Below are positions 24,497 through 33,241 of a stretch of 64,000 bases of DNA, piece by piece. The DNA lies in contig CAYFFG010000016.1 in the NCBI GenBank assembly GCA_964342355.1, positions 17,392 to 81,391 of the forward strand, read 5' to 3'. Position numbers and translations under genes: made by a program. The first letter of the stretch is position 1; every line of letters begins with the position of its first letter. Below the pieces are notes generated by a model. That model was not told where the DNA came from. It saw only the letters and a list, made by a program, of their open reading frames with translations, and searched no databases. The DNA is from Hirschia sp964342355. Its GTDB lineage: Bacteria; Pseudomonadota; Alphaproteobacteria; Caulobacterales; Hyphomonadaceae.

Positions 24497-26653
24497 GTGA
24501 CTACATTTTCTGATTTCAACCTTGCCGGTCCGATTGAAAAAGCGCTGGCAAAAGAAGGTTATGAAACACCTACTCCTATTCAACAGCAGGCTATTCCAAT
24601 CGTATTGGGCGGCGCTGACCTTTTAGGTATCGCTCAGACTGGAACCGGTAAGACAGCTGCTTTTGCGCTCCCGGTTCTGCACCACCTTTGTAAACAGCCA
24701 AATGCTCCTGAAGCTGGCGCTGTGCGCGCGTTGGTGCTTGCGCCGACACGTGAACTGGCGGGCCAGATTGCTGAGAGTTTCCGCACATATGGCCAGTGTC
24801 TGTCACTACGCATCCTGACAGTATTTGGCGGTGTGCCAATTAAACGCCAGATCCGTGACCTCCAGCGCGGCGCGGACATTCTGGTTGCGACCCCCGGACG
24901 TCTGATCGACCTGATGGAACAGCGCGCAGTTAATCTTAGCCGGGTGGAAAAACTTGTGCTTGATGAAGCTGACCAGATGCTGGACATGGGCTTTATCCAC
25001 GCTCTGAAACGCATCGCGCCAGCGCTGCCAAAAGACCGTCAGACATTGTTTTTTAGTGCGACTATGCCGGACAACGTTTCTGGTCTTGCCGGGCAATTCC
25101 TCGACAATCCTCAACAGGTGTCCGTCACACCGGAATCCACAACAGCTGAACGTGTTGAGCAGAATGTGATTTTCGTCGGACAGGCGCAAAAACAATCATT
25201 GCTGTTGCTGACCTTGCAGGATGAAAGCATTGATCGCGCGCTGATCTTTACGCGCACCAAGTTTGGCGCCGACCGTGTGGTTCGCAAGCTGATGGGCTCA
25301 GGTATCACAGCAGCGGCAATTCACGGCAACAAGACACAAAGCCAGCGTCAGCGTGCGCTTGATGCGTTTAAGGCGGGTCAAAAACGCGTGCTGGTCGCAA
25401 CCGACATTGCTGCGCGCGGGATCGACATTGATGGCGTCAGCCATGTTGTGAACTTTGAGATCCCAAATGTGCCGGAACAATATGTTCACCGTATCGGCCG
25501 CACAGCGCGGGCAGGGCGTCAGGGTAGCGCGATCTCCTTCGTCGCAAATGATGAGCGTGGTTACCTGCGCGACATTCAGCGTCAGATCCGCATGACAATT
25601 CCAGTTCTGGAACCGCCAGAAGGCTATGTTCAGAAAGCAGAAGAGATCACAGAAGCTGCAGAGCCTGTACGCGATGACCCGCCACCGCGCGCCTCACAAG
25701 GTAAAAAGCGTGGCAAGCCACGGTTTGAGCGTGATGGCGAACGTCCGCGTCGCAGCGCCCGTCCAGAACGCGAACGCGAAACGGGCGGAAGCGCAGGAAG
25801 TGTGCACGCCAAACGTCCTCCACGGGACAGATCGCGTCATGAAGATGGCCGGGAAGAGCGTACTGACTTTAGACGGGAAGAACGCTCAGAACACCGCCCT
25901 AACAAACGCCGGGAAGATCGCCCTGAGCGCCGCTTTGAAGGTCGCTCGGAAGGACGCAGAGAAAACCGTTCGGAAAACCGCTGGGAAAAACGACCAGAAC
26001 AAAACCGGGAAAACCGCCGTGAACACCGGGGGGACTATCGCCCGGAACAAGAAGGTGACCGCCGCGGTGAGAAACGCTTTGAAAAACGTGGAGAGCGCCG
26101 CTTCGAAGGTCGCAGCGAAGGTAAAGGTGACTTCCGTAGTCGTCCAAACCGCGAAGATCGTCCGCAACAACGTCGCGACCGTGGCCCGCGCCGTGAAGGC
26201 GATCGTGACGGCGAAGGGCGTTTCAGCGAAGCAGGCGAGCGTCCAAACCGTCGCTTTGACAAACCGTTCAAAGCGCGCGGCGACCGCGATCGTCAGGGCG
26301 AAGAGCGCTCCTCTCGCGGACCGCGCAGCGATGGATGGAAAAAGCCTCAAGGCGACCGTGACCGTCCACGCCGTTCAGAAGGTCCACGTGGCGACCGTCC
26401 AAGAAGTGACCGCCCCAGAAATGATCGCCCAAGAGGTGAAGGTCGCGACGGTGAAAGCCGCAGCTTCGACCGTTCAAGCGGGGATGCTCCGGTAAGACGT
26501 CCGCGCGTTGGCAAGCCTTCAGGCGGTAAATCAGGCGCAGGCAAATTCAAGGCTGGTTTCGGCAAACCAAGCGGCGCTAAGCTAGGCGGTCGTAAACCAG
26601 CAGGACAACGCCCGGGCGCTAACCGCACTCGGTCGCGTCAACCCGCAAACTAA
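24497..26653 (+). CDS. DEAD-box RNA helicase with a long Arg-rich tail (RhlE-like)
   Basis: ATP-dependent RNA helicase of 718 residues. The core (about 1-375) carries the Q motif (TPTPIQQQAIP), AQTGTGKT, PTRELAGQ, the DEAD-box variant DEADQML, SAT and HRIGRTARAG. The remaining roughly 340 residues are a low-complexity tail of Arg, Glu, Gly, Asp and Lys, with repeated RRFEGRSEG and RPRSDRPRNDRP-like units; such tails bind RNA and can promote condensation. Family roles are ribosome assembly and cold adaptation. The start is GTG with a poor ribosome site, downstream of a folded leader that could regulate it. Confidence 0.93.
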   Translation: MTTFSDFNLAGPIEKALAKEGYETPTPIQQQAIPIVLGGADLLGIAQTGTGKTAAFALPVLHHLCKQPNAPEAGAVRALVLAPTRELAGQIAESFRTYGQCLSLRILTVFGGVPIKRQIRDLQRGADILVATPGRLIDLMEQRAVNLSRVEKLVLDEADQMLDMGFIHALKRIAPALPKDRQTLFFSATMPDNVSGLAGQFLDNPQQVSVTPESTTAERVEQNVIFVGQAQKQSLLLLTLQDESIDRALIFTRTKFGADRVVRKLMGSGITAAAIHGNKTQSQRQRALDAFKAGQKRVLVATDIAARGIDIDGVSHVVNFEIPNVPEQYVHRIGRTARAGRQGSAISFVANDERGYLRDIQRQIRMTIPVLEPPEGYVQKAEEITEAAEPVRDDPPPRASQGKKRGKPRFERDGERPRRSARPERERETGGSAGSVHAKRPPRDRSRHEDGREERTDFRREERSEHRPNKRREDRPERRFEGRSEGRRENRSENRWEKRPEQNRENRREHRGDYRPEQEGDRRGEKRFEKRGERRFEGRSEGKGDFRSRPNREDRPQQRRDRGPRREGDRDGEGRFSEAGERPNRRFDKPFKARGDRDRQGEERSSRGPRSDGWKKPQGDRDRPRRSEGPRGDRPRSDRPRNDRPRGEGRDGESRSFDRSSGDAPVRRPRVGKPSGGKSGAGKFKAGFGKPSGAKLGGRKPAGQRPGANRTRSRQPAN

Positions 26654-27615
26654 CCTCGCGGATGGGCGGCGCGGTGGATCGCCTTCAGGCGGTCCGCCTC
26701 AACGCCTGTGTATATCTGAGTGGTGGAAAGACTTGCGTGCCCCAAAAGCGTCTGGATCGCGCGCAGGTCAGCTCCATTGGCTAAAAGATGCGTGGCAAAT
26801 GAATGGCGCAGCGCATGCGGGGTCGCTGTTTCAGGCAGATCAAGCACAATACGCATGCGCTCAATCAGCTTTTGAATGATACGTGGGTTGAGTTGTTTGC
26901 CTTTAACACCACGAAACAACGGTCCGTCATTGTCGCGGACAAACGGACGTATCTCAAAATAAGCATTCATGGCGTCACGCACTGCAGGAATAAGCGGAAC
27001 GAGGCGTACTTTGTCGCGTTTCCCGCGTATCCGAAGAACCTCTGGCGCAGGGATCGCACTATCTGTAAGGGTGAGGGCTTCGGAAATACGCAACCCTGCG
27101 CCATAAAGGAGCGAAAGCACAGCCACATCGCGCGCAGCAATCCATTCTGGCGCGTCTTGGTCTTGCGCTTCGCTTATTAGGTCTTTTGCAGCCACTTCAG
27201 TCACAGGGCGTGGCAAGCGGCGCGTGCGTTTGGGGGCGCGTACCAATTGCAAACGAGCGTTCGGTTTATCTAGCTTCACATCCAGAAAACGAAAAAAGGC
27301 GCGCAGAGATGATAAGGCGCGACTGATGCTTGCGGGTGTTAAGTCATCCAGCGCGCGGCGTTGCGCCAGCCATGCGCGTACATCAGCCGGTGAGAGCGCG
27401 GCAAGATCATTCACATGCGCTTCTCCGCCCAGATGGTCTGTTAGAAAGCTAAGAAAATTCGCTACATCCCGACGATAGCCGTCCACTGTGTGTTCGGACA
27501 TGCGGCGTTCATGCTCAAGGTGCGCCACAAATGCTGCGAGCGCTTGTGAGCCTGTGCGAGGCGCATGCGGATGAGATGGTGCGGTATCTGTCATGGCGTT
27601 ACTTTTGCGCGCCAT
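26650..27615 (-). CDS. xerC: Tyrosine recombinase XerC
   Basis: Site-specific recombinase of 321 residues that with XerD resolves chromosome dimers at dif. The N-terminal SAM-like core-binding domain is followed by the catalytic domain. Catalytic residues are visible: Arg in GAGLRISEAL, Lys in RGKRDKVRLVPL, the HALRHSFATHLL His-x-x-Arg box, the second His in LLGHASL and the Tyr nucleophile in TTQIYTGVE. An internal Met at residue 8 (MTDTAP) is an alternative start; neither has a clear ribosome site. It overlaps the helicase stop by 4 bp on the opposite strand. Nothing nearby suggests a mobile element. Confidence 0.92.
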   Translation of the reverse strand: MARKSNAMTDTAPSHPHAPRTGSQALAAFVAHLEHERRMSEHTVDGYRRDVANFLSFLTDHLGGEAHVNDLAALSPADVRAWLAQRRALDDLTPASISRALSSLRAFFRFLDVKLDKPNARLQLVRAPKRTRRLPRPVTEVAAKDLISEAQDQDAPEWIAARDVAVLSLLYGAGLRISEALTLTDSAIPAPEVLRIRGKRDKVRLVPLIPAVRDAMNAYFEIRPFVRDNDGPLFRGVKGKQLNPRIIQKLIERMRIVLDLPETATPHALRHSFATHLLANGADLRAIQTLLGHASLSTTQIYTGVEADRLKAIHRAAHPRG

Positions 27616-27698
27616 CCGTTAAAGAGCAGTTTTAAAGGAAAAGATTGCTCCCACACCCGGTGTCATCCACTATGGTGGCGACTTAAGGAGAGACCCGA

Positions 27699-27935
27699 AT
27701 GAAGCTCAAAATCGATATTGATGTCACGCCCGCCGAAGCACGCGCGTTTTTCGGCATGCCGGACATGGAGCCGCTCAACCAGATGATCGTTAAAGAGATG
27801 ATGGATCGCGCCAAAGATCAGATGGACACTTTGGCCGACCCGGAAAGGTTCGTCTCGCGCTGGATCGAAATGGGCGCAAAAAATTACGACGCCTTCACGA
27901 ATATGATGGGCGCTGCGACTGGAATGAAAAAGTAA
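27699..27935 (+). CDS. DUF6489 family protein
   Basis: Small conserved alphaproteobacterial protein of 78 residues, beginning MKLKIDIDVTPAEARAFFG. It has a short beta segment and then an amphipathic helical part (MIVKEMMDRAKDQMDTLAD). No signal peptide or membrane span. Preceded by a good AAGGAGAG site. Function is unknown; its met-rich helices resemble small phasin-like proteins, but that is only a compositional impression. Confidence 0.8.
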   Translation: MKLKIDIDVTPAEARAFFGMPDMEPLNQMIVKEMMDRAKDQMDTLADPERFVSRWIEMGAKNYDAFTNMMGAATGMKK

Positions 27936-27953
27936 ATTCCAAGGCCGATACCT

Positions 27954-27975
27954 AGCGCTGAATTATATCAGCGCT
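27954..27975. repeat. Inverted repeat between convergent genes
   Basis: AGCGCTGA, 6-nt loop, TCAGCGCT, placed between the DUF6489 gene and the convergent MDR oxidoreductase. It has no T run on either side, so it is a weak terminator or transcript-end hairpin. Confidence 0.5.
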
Positions 27976-27986
27976 GGGCGAAAGAC

Positions 27987-29105
27987 TTATTTGCTTGGGT
28001 TGATCAGGTATTTCTCACCTGTCGCCTTGGCGTTGTAGGTTTTCAGCATGTCTGGGTTGAGCGCTTCAGTCAGTGAAATTTCCTGGGTGTAGTGGCTTGC
28101 AAACGTTGTTTTGAGTTCAGCCATCACGCGCGCGCGTAAGCGGTTACGACCTTCATTTCCGATTTTCTGAAGGAACGGGGTCAGCAGGTAACCGCCACAG
28201 CTCCATGCCATGCCAACGCCAGGCGGCAACACAGTCGGCGACATGTCCAGGCGACCGTAAATGTAAACCTGCTTCTGAGTTGTCGACCCATAGCGGGAAT
28301 ACTCCTGACCGATGCTGGATGCTGCTTCCATCGCAATGAGGATCTGACCGGCTAATGATCCGCCGCCAATGGCGTCAAATGCGATCGTTGCTTTTGTCTC
28401 CGCCAGTGCTTTGATCAGGTCATCCATGAAAGTTGGCGCAGAAGAATTCACAATGTGCTTAGCACCAATTTCGCGCAGGATCGCTTCCTGTTCTGGTTTG
28501 CGGACGATGTTCACAAGGTCAACATCATCAGCCAAACAGATTTTGTTCAGCATCTGACCGAGGTTTGACGCCGCCGCCGTGTGAACCAAGGCTTTGTGGC
28601 CTTCCATACGCATGGTTTCTGGCATGGAGAGAGCGGTTAGCGGGTTGACGAAACAGGATGCGCCATCGCGCGGTGTGGCGCCTTCTGGCAGCTCCATCAC
28701 CTGCGTGTGGTGCAAACAGCGGTATTCGCCATACATCTCACCGCCTAGCATGGTGACTGTCTTACCCATTAAGGCTTTTGCCGCATCAGAGTCTCCAGTT
28801 GCGACAACGACGCCTGCGCCTTCGTTTCCGACAGGCAAAGACATATCAAGACGCGCTTGCATGCCGCGCATGGCTTTTTCTGGGATATCAGCGACCAATG
28901 CGCCGCCTTCAGTGCGCAGTGTGGAAAGGTCAGCCGGCCCCACCAACAGCCCAAGGTCAGATGGGTTGATCGGTGTGGCTTCAACGCGCACTAACACGTC
29001 GTCTGGGCCCGGGTTAGGCGTATCCACTTCAACCAGCGCCAGTTTCAGCGTGTTTGCGGATGTGACTTCAGTGCGTAACTGTTTGAATGTTGTTGGCAGG
29101 TTCAT
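27987..29105 (-). CDS. Zinc-independent MDR-family oxidoreductase
   Basis: Medium-chain dehydrogenase/reductase of 372 residues, quinone/enoyl reductase type. The GroES-like N-terminal half includes VLVRVEATPINPSDLGLL and LPVGNEGAGVVV. The Rossmann half has ALVHTAAASNLGQML and AFDAIGGGSLAGQIL in place of the usual NADPH loop. The structural and catalytic zinc cysteines of alcohol dehydrogenases are absent. Likely NADPH-dependent reduction of an activated double bond or quinone; the substrate is not deducible. It shares strand and a 185-bp gap with icd, which has its own terminator. Confidence 0.82.
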   Translation of the reverse strand: MNLPTTFKQLRTEVTSANTLKLALVEVDTPNPGPDDVLVRVEATPINPSDLGLLVGPADLSTLRTEGGALVADIPEKAMRGMQARLDMSLPVGNEGAGVVVATGDSDAAKALMGKTVTMLGGEMYGEYRCLHHTQVMELPEGATPRDGASCFVNPLTALSMPETMRMEGHKALVHTAAASNLGQMLNKICLADDVDLVNIVRKPEQEAILREIGAKHIVNSSAPTFMDDLIKALAETKATIAFDAIGGGSLAGQILIAMEAASSIGQEYSRYGSTTQKQVYIYGRLDMSPTVLPPGVGMAWSCGGYLLTPFLQKIGNEGRNRLRARVMAELKTTFASHYTQEISLTEALNPDMLKTYNAKATGEKYLINPSK

Positions 29106-29230
29106 GTCGTTTCTCCCTTATGTGACGGCCTTTTGTGGCCGGTTTATCTATTATTGTTGCTGTACAGTATTGGCGGCGCAAGAATGTGCAAGCGTTCAAA
29201 CTGCAGCCCTACAAAAGTTTTTATCCCACA

Positions 29231-29262
29231 AATAAAAACAGCGACGATAATCATCGCCGCTG
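29231..29262 (-). terminator. Rho-independent terminator of icd
   Basis: On the minus strand CAGCGGCGAT and ATCGTCGCTG form a 10-bp stem (one G-U) followed by TTTTTATT. Confidence 0.88.
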
Positions 29263-29290
29263 CCTTCATAAATCAGGTTTTCCGATTGGC

Positions 29291-30508
29291 TTACGCCTTG
29301 GACATTGCGTCCTGGAAGTTTGCGGCCACTTTGTCGATGAAGCCTTCTGTTGTCAGCCATGACTGGTCTGCGCCAACGAGTAACGCCAGGTCTTTTGTCA
29401 TGTGGCCGGATTCAACAGTGGAGATAACTGTTTGCTCAAGCAGGTTCGCAAAGTCCATGAGCTTCTGGTTGCCATCCATGCGGCCACGGTGGCCAAGACC
29501 ACGTGTCCAGGCAAAGATAGATGCGATGGAGTTTGTAGACGTTGCTTCGCCACGCTCATGCGCGCGGAAGTGACGTGTCACCGTTCCGTGAGCTGCTTCA
29601 GCTTCGACTGTCTTGCCGTCTGGCGTCATCAGAACAGATGTCATCAGACCCAACGATCCATAACCTTGAGCAACTGTGTCGGACTGAACGTCACCATCGT
29701 AGTTTTTACATGCCCATACGTAACCGCCGGACCATTTCAGCGCCGCAGCCACCATGTCGTCGATCAGACGGTGCTCATAGTGTGCGCCAACTTCTTTGAA
29801 CTTGTCTTCGAACTCTGTTTCATAGATTTCCTGGAACAGGTCTTTGAAACGACCATCATACTTTTTCATGATGGTGTTTTTCGTAGACAGGTAAACAGGC
29901 CATTTGCGCTGCAGGCCGTAGTTCAAACATGCGCGTGCAAAGTCACGGATGGAGCTGTCGAGGTTGTACATGCCCATTGTGATACCGGCTTCTTCAAAGC
30001 GGTAGACTTCTTCCTCGATGACGTCGCCATTGTCGCCTTCCCATTTCATGGTCAGCTTACCAGCCCCAGGAACAAGGAAGTCTGTTGCGCGGTACTGGTC
30101 ACCAAATGCGTGACGACCGACAACAACAGGCTGTGTCCAACCTGGAACCAGACGTGGAACGTTAGAGATCACGATTGGTTCACGGAAAACCACACCGCCA
30201 AGAATGTTACGGATTGTGCCGTTTGGCGAACGCCACATTTTCTTGAGGTCAAACTCTTCCACACGCGCTTCGTCTGGTGTGATCGTCGCACACTTGACCG
30301 CCACACCGTATTGTTTGGTGGCTTCAGCAGCTTCAACTGTGATTTTGTCGTCAGTTTCGTCGCGCTTTTCGATGGAGAGGTCGAAATATTTCAGGTCGAT
30401 GTCGAGGTAGGGCAGGATCAGGCGGTCTTTAATCAACGCCCAGATGATCCGGGTCATTTCATCCCCGTCCATTTCAACAACAGGAGTGTCTACCTTGATC
30501 ACGGCCAT
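29291..30508 (-). CDS. icd: Isocitrate dehydrogenase (NADP+)
   Basis: NADP-dependent isocitrate dehydrogenase of the eukaryotic-like subfamily found in alphaproteobacteria; converts isocitrate to 2-oxoglutarate. 405 residues starting MAVIKVDTPVVEMDGDEMTR. It contains the GTIRNILGGVVFREPI substrate region, the KWPVYLSTKNTIMKKYDGRF segment and the Asp-rich metal site near LIDDMVAAALK. The start has AAGGAAAAAC upstream, and a good promoter lies 75 bp further up. It makes the substrate of SucAB, encoded elsewhere in the window. Confidence 0.97.
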   Translation of the reverse strand: MAVIKVDTPVVEMDGDEMTRIIWALIKDRLILPYLDIDLKYFDLSIEKRDETDDKITVEAAEATKQYGVAVKCATITPDEARVEEFDLKKMWRSPNGTIRNILGGVVFREPIVISNVPRLVPGWTQPVVVGRHAFGDQYRATDFLVPGAGKLTMKWEGDNGDVIEEEVYRFEEAGITMGMYNLDSSIRDFARACLNYGLQRKWPVYLSTKNTIMKKYDGRFKDLFQEIYETEFEDKFKEVGAHYEHRLIDDMVAAALKWSGGYVWACKNYDGDVQSDTVAQGYGSLGLMTSVLMTPDGKTVEAEAAHGTVTRHFRAHERGEATSTNSIASIFAWTRGLGHRGRMDGNQKLMDFANLLEQTVISTVESGHMTKDLALLVGADQSWLTTEGFIDKVAANFQDAMSKA

Positions 30509-30582
30509 GAGGTTTTTCCTTCTTGCATGGGTGTCGAGCGGCGCAAGGGCGACGCTCATCTGCTTTTTTCGTTTCCGGGAGG

Positions 30583-30610
30583 GCTATAGCAGAGCTTGCT
30601 TGACCGTCAA
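30583..30610 (-). promoter_or_regulatory. Predicted icd promoter
   Basis: TTGACG (30610-30605) and TATAGC (30588-30583) with a 16-bp spacer, upstream of icd on the minus strand. The rest of the 424-bp gap to the next gene holds no gene that I can support. Confidence 0.6.
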
Positions 30611-30864
30611 ATCGTACAGGGGAATTAGTAGCGATTTCCGGCAAAAAATATGGGGCTTCAGCGCATTTTTTAGGATGTTATCGCTCACATGCCCGTTTTG
30701 GGGAAATCCCGCGCGACAATCATCCAATCTCTCAGAGCGAATTCAACTCACGCAGCTTATGTTAGCCGGTTCTATATTGATCTGTGTCTTGTGCAGAGCG
30801 TTGACAATACTGGAGATTTAACAGGCTGGCTGCAGCGCCCTGCAGAGCTTTGCTGCACGACAGC

Positions 30865-30894
30865 TTGACAATTATCGAAAAACAATAATAATTA
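30865..30894 (+). promoter_or_regulatory. Predicted promoter of the GIN-domain gene
   Basis: TTGACA followed at 16-18 bp by an AATAATTA stretch, in an AT-rich patch about 40 bp before the gene. A second TTGACA at 30801 has no good -10 partner. Confidence 0.45.
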
Positions 30895-30932
30895 TATGCA
30901 ATTCGATATACATTTGCCGAGGCGGGGCTGAA

Positions 30933-31928
30933 ATGAAGAAAACATACATGATTTCAACGGCCTTGATTGTTGGCGCGTTTGGGATTGCCGTGAATGCTGT
31001 GTCTTTCGCATCTGCTTCAGAAGAGGCGGGTCAACGTTTTGAAGGCAATGTGATCGTCGCAGATGATTTTGTCGGTACGCTTATAATTCAAACGGGGAAT
31101 TTTGAGAGCATCTCTGCAACCGTGCAGATAGGTTCGGCAGTGGGAGAGGGCGATCTGCGCGCGCCTGTCCTGAAGCAGAAACCAAACGGACTTTTCATTC
31201 AGGGAGATGAGCGGGCAAAGGTTAGAAACTGCTCTGAAGCCAAACGGATTGAAGATCAAACCGTACAGATAAAAGGTAAATCCAAACGGCCGCTTTCAGA
31301 TTTTCCAGTTCTTCGAGTCACCGCACCAAAAGACATTGAAATTGACCTTCAGTTAGATGGAGGGCGCATGCAGGTCGGCGAAGTTGCGCTGGCGAAAACC
31401 CAAATTTCTGGATGCGGCGACATATTGATTGGTGATGTGGCTGAAAAATTACGCGCGTCCATAACCGGATCTGGAAACATAATGACCGGTCATCTTGGGG
31501 AATTGGACGCCAGTCTTTATGGGTCCGGCGACATGCGCTTTGGTGATGTTGTTGGTGAGGCTGAATTGTCAATCTCCGGCTCAGGCGACATCTCAACCGG
31601 TATGATTGGTGGCGAAGCAGAGATTTCCATTGCAGGGTCTGGCGGCGTGCGCAGCAAAGGGGGCTCAGGTTCGCTTGATGTCAGTATCGCCGGATCGGGT
31701 GAAGTTGATTTCATAGATGCGCTGTTTGAGAACCTTGATGTGTCCATAGCCGGGTCAGGCGACGTACGTGTGTTTGGTGATGTTGGCGATGTGGACGTGT
31801 CGATTTTGGGGTCTGGTGATCTGAATGTGTCAGATGTGACTGGGACGGTTTCGATCCGCCAGATCGGTTCAGGCGACATTCACGTCAATGGACACAAATG
31901 GACGAAAAAGGGCTGGGAGAAAGACTGA
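30933..31928 (+). CDS. Secreted GIN-domain (DUF2807) repeat protein
   Basis: 331-residue exported protein with a signal peptide (TALIVGAFGIAVNAVSFASA). The C-terminal half is a beta-solenoid-like GIN/DUF2807 domain with at least eight repeats of about 19 residues built on [ILV]S[IL]xGSG[DNE][ILVM], such as VSIAGSGDVRVF. One cysteine lies in each half (VRNCSE, SGCGD). DUF2807 proteins are called putative auto-transporter adhesin heads, but no beta-barrel is present here. Function at the cell surface or periplasm is inferred only. The gene stands alone between icd and trmJ. Confidence 0.82.
   Translation: MKKTYMISTALIVGAFGIAVNAVSFASASEEAGQRFEGNVIVADDFVGTLIIQTGNFESISATVQIGSAVGEGDLRAPVLKQKPNGLFIQGDERAKVRNCSEAKRIEDQTVQIKGKSKRPLSDFPVLRVTAPKDIEIDLQLDGGRMQVGEVALAKTQISGCGDILIGDVAEKLRASITGSGNIMTGHLGELDASLYGSGDMRFGDVVGEAELSISGSGDISTGMIGGEAEISIAGSGGVRSKGGSGSLDVSIAGSGEVDFIDALFENLDVSIAGSGDVRVFGDVGDVDVSILGSGDLNVSDVTGTVSIRQIGSGDIHVNGHKWTKKGWEKD
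31450..31890 (+). repeat. Coding repeats of the GIN domain (GSG motifs)
   Basis: Eight degenerate protein repeats with a GSG core: TGSGN, YGSGD, SGSGD, AGSGG, AGSGE, AGSGD, LGSGD and IGSGD. Spacing is about 18-20 residues. Nucleotide identity is only partial, as expected for an old beta-solenoid. Confidence 0.8.
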
Positions 31929-31978
31929 CATAGGACAGGTTTCTTGACGTGGGTCGTCAGTGGCGCGAAAAGCGGCCA

Positions 31979-32737
31979 ATGACTGTTAACAATCCCGCTA
32001 TAATCCTCGTAAATCCCCAAATGGGCGAGAATATCGGCGCAGCTGCGCGCGTTATGGCCAATTTCGGCCTCTCAGATCTGCGTCTGGTGGCGCCGCGCGA
32101 TGGATGGCCGAATCCTGCCGCAAATACGATGAGCGCAGGCGCTTTCGAATGGGGTGTTAAGGCCAAAGTTTTTGACAATCTGGAAGATGCTATCGCTGAC
32201 CTCGTGTTTGTTTTGGCGACCACAGCGCGTCCGCGCGGCATGGAAAAGCCAGTCACAGATGCAAACGGCGGGGTAGTTCAGCTGGTAGCGCAAGGCACGA
32301 ATGCGTGCGGTGTGATGTTTGGCGCCGAAAAAACCGGACTTCTCAACCCTCATGTCGCTTTAGCAAGTGCGATCATGACCTATCCGGTTACGCCGGGGTT
32401 CTCATCGCTTAATCTGGCACAGGCCGTCGGCGTGTTTGCGCACGCTTGGGCGGCGCGAGACGAACATTCAGGCGTTGTTGAGGTGGAAAGTTTTGGTGGC
32501 GTGGATGCGCCAGCATCCCGCGAAGAACTCGGTCGCATGTTTGAACATTTTGAAAACGAGCTTGAGCGCGCAGGTTTCTTTTTTCCCGTGGAGAAAACGG
32601 AAATGATGAAGTTGAATCTGCGCAATGGGTTTACCCGCAGCGCCTGGACGCAACAGGAAGTGCAAACTTTCCGGGGCGCCGTCAAAGCGTTAGTTTTAGG
32701 GCGGGGAAAGGCCCGTATTCAACGCGATGACGACTGA
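31979..32737 (+). CDS. trmJ: tRNA (cytidine/uridine-2'-O-)-methyltransferase TrmJ-like
   Basis: SpoU/TrmH-family SAM-dependent RNA 2'-O-methyltransferase of 252 residues. The motif-1 region is NPAIILVNPQMGENIGAAAR, motif 2 is GVMFGAEKTGL, and motif 3 is the knot segment MTYPVTPGFSSLNLAQAVGV. The C-terminal extension is typical of TrmJ, which modifies position 32 of the anticodon loop. An ATG was chosen that opens the conserved domain; its ribosome site is poor. Convergent with the hemerythrin gene. Confidence 0.87.
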   Translation: MTVNNPAIILVNPQMGENIGAAARVMANFGLSDLRLVAPRDGWPNPAANTMSAGAFEWGVKAKVFDNLEDAIADLVFVLATTARPRGMEKPVTDANGGVVQLVAQGTNACGVMFGAEKTGLLNPHVALASAIMTYPVTPGFSSLNLAQAVGVFAHAWAARDEHSGVVEVESFGGVDAPASREELGRMFEHFENELERAGFFFPVEKTEMMKLNLRNGFTRSAWTQQEVQTFRGAVKALVLGRGKARIQRDDD

Positions 32738-32751
32738 CAGATTGATCGGGC

Positions 32752-33162
32752 CTAGCTTGCTTCGCGCAGCGCTTTCGCTCGGCCAGCATATTTCATGTCC
32801 ACGCCTTTGATGTGTGCGGTCAGCCACAGTTTCAGGAATGAAAAGAAGTCACGGCTGAGCTGCCCGTCATTTGACCGGTAAAAATCGTAATATCCGTTCA
32901 ATTTTTTGAGCAGATCTGCGTGGATCATCTTGTGCGTCGCCAGTGACGCATAGCCAATCTCCTGCATGTAAACTTCTTCGTCTGCGAAGTGGTCAGTCGT
33001 CACCTTCACAAGGTCTCTGAGAATAATGAGCACCTCACTACCTGTCTTCCCAGCCAACCATGCATCATGAAGATCGTTCATCAGTTTTAGAATGTCCTGA
33101 TGCTCGTGGTTCATTTTGTCTTCGCCGACATCGAGGGACTGATCCCAGTTCATCAAAGCCAT
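32752..33162 (-). CDS. Bacteriohemerythrin
   Basis: Single-domain hemerythrin of 136 residues; binds O2 through a non-haem di-iron centre. Ligand motifs are in order: NHEHQDI, HFADEEVYM (HxxxE), HKMIHAD (HxxxH) and HIKGVD (HxxxxD). Such proteins act in oxygen storage or delivery, or as sensors. No fused signalling domain is present. Confidence 0.92.
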   Translation of the reverse strand: MALMNWDQSLDVGEDKMNHEHQDILKLMNDLHDAWLAGKTGSEVLIILRDLVKVTTDHFADEEVYMQEIGYASLATHKMIHADLLKKLNGYYDFYRSNDGQLSRDFFSFLKLWLTAHIKGVDMKYAGRAKALREAS

Positions 33163-33241
33163 TTCAATTTCTCCGGGCTGTTGCTTGAAATGACCGTACC
33201 GAGGTTATGGAAATGAAAAGTAAATTTTTTGATCGTTTTGG

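Noticed and set aside
25626..26495. A 289-codon open frame inside the helicase tail, another frame of the same strand
   Set aside because: Its Lys/Ala/Val/Arg composition is a frame shadow of the repetitive Arg/Glu-rich tail; no ribosome site or homology.
26650..27615. The tyrosine recombinase as part of an integrative element
   Set aside because: It has XerC features and housekeeping neighbours; no attachment repeats, tRNA target or cargo.
29402..30589. A 395-codon open frame antisense to icd
   Set aside because: Coextensive with icd, Phe/Cys/Val-rich shadow composition, no recognisable motif.
30444..30821. A 125-codon frame across the icd promoter region
   Set aside because: It overlaps the start of icd and its promoter, has no ribosome site and a non-protein-like composition.
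31450..31890. Repeats in the GIN gene as a CRISPR-like array
   Set aside because: They are in-frame degenerate protein repeats without constant direct repeats or spacers.
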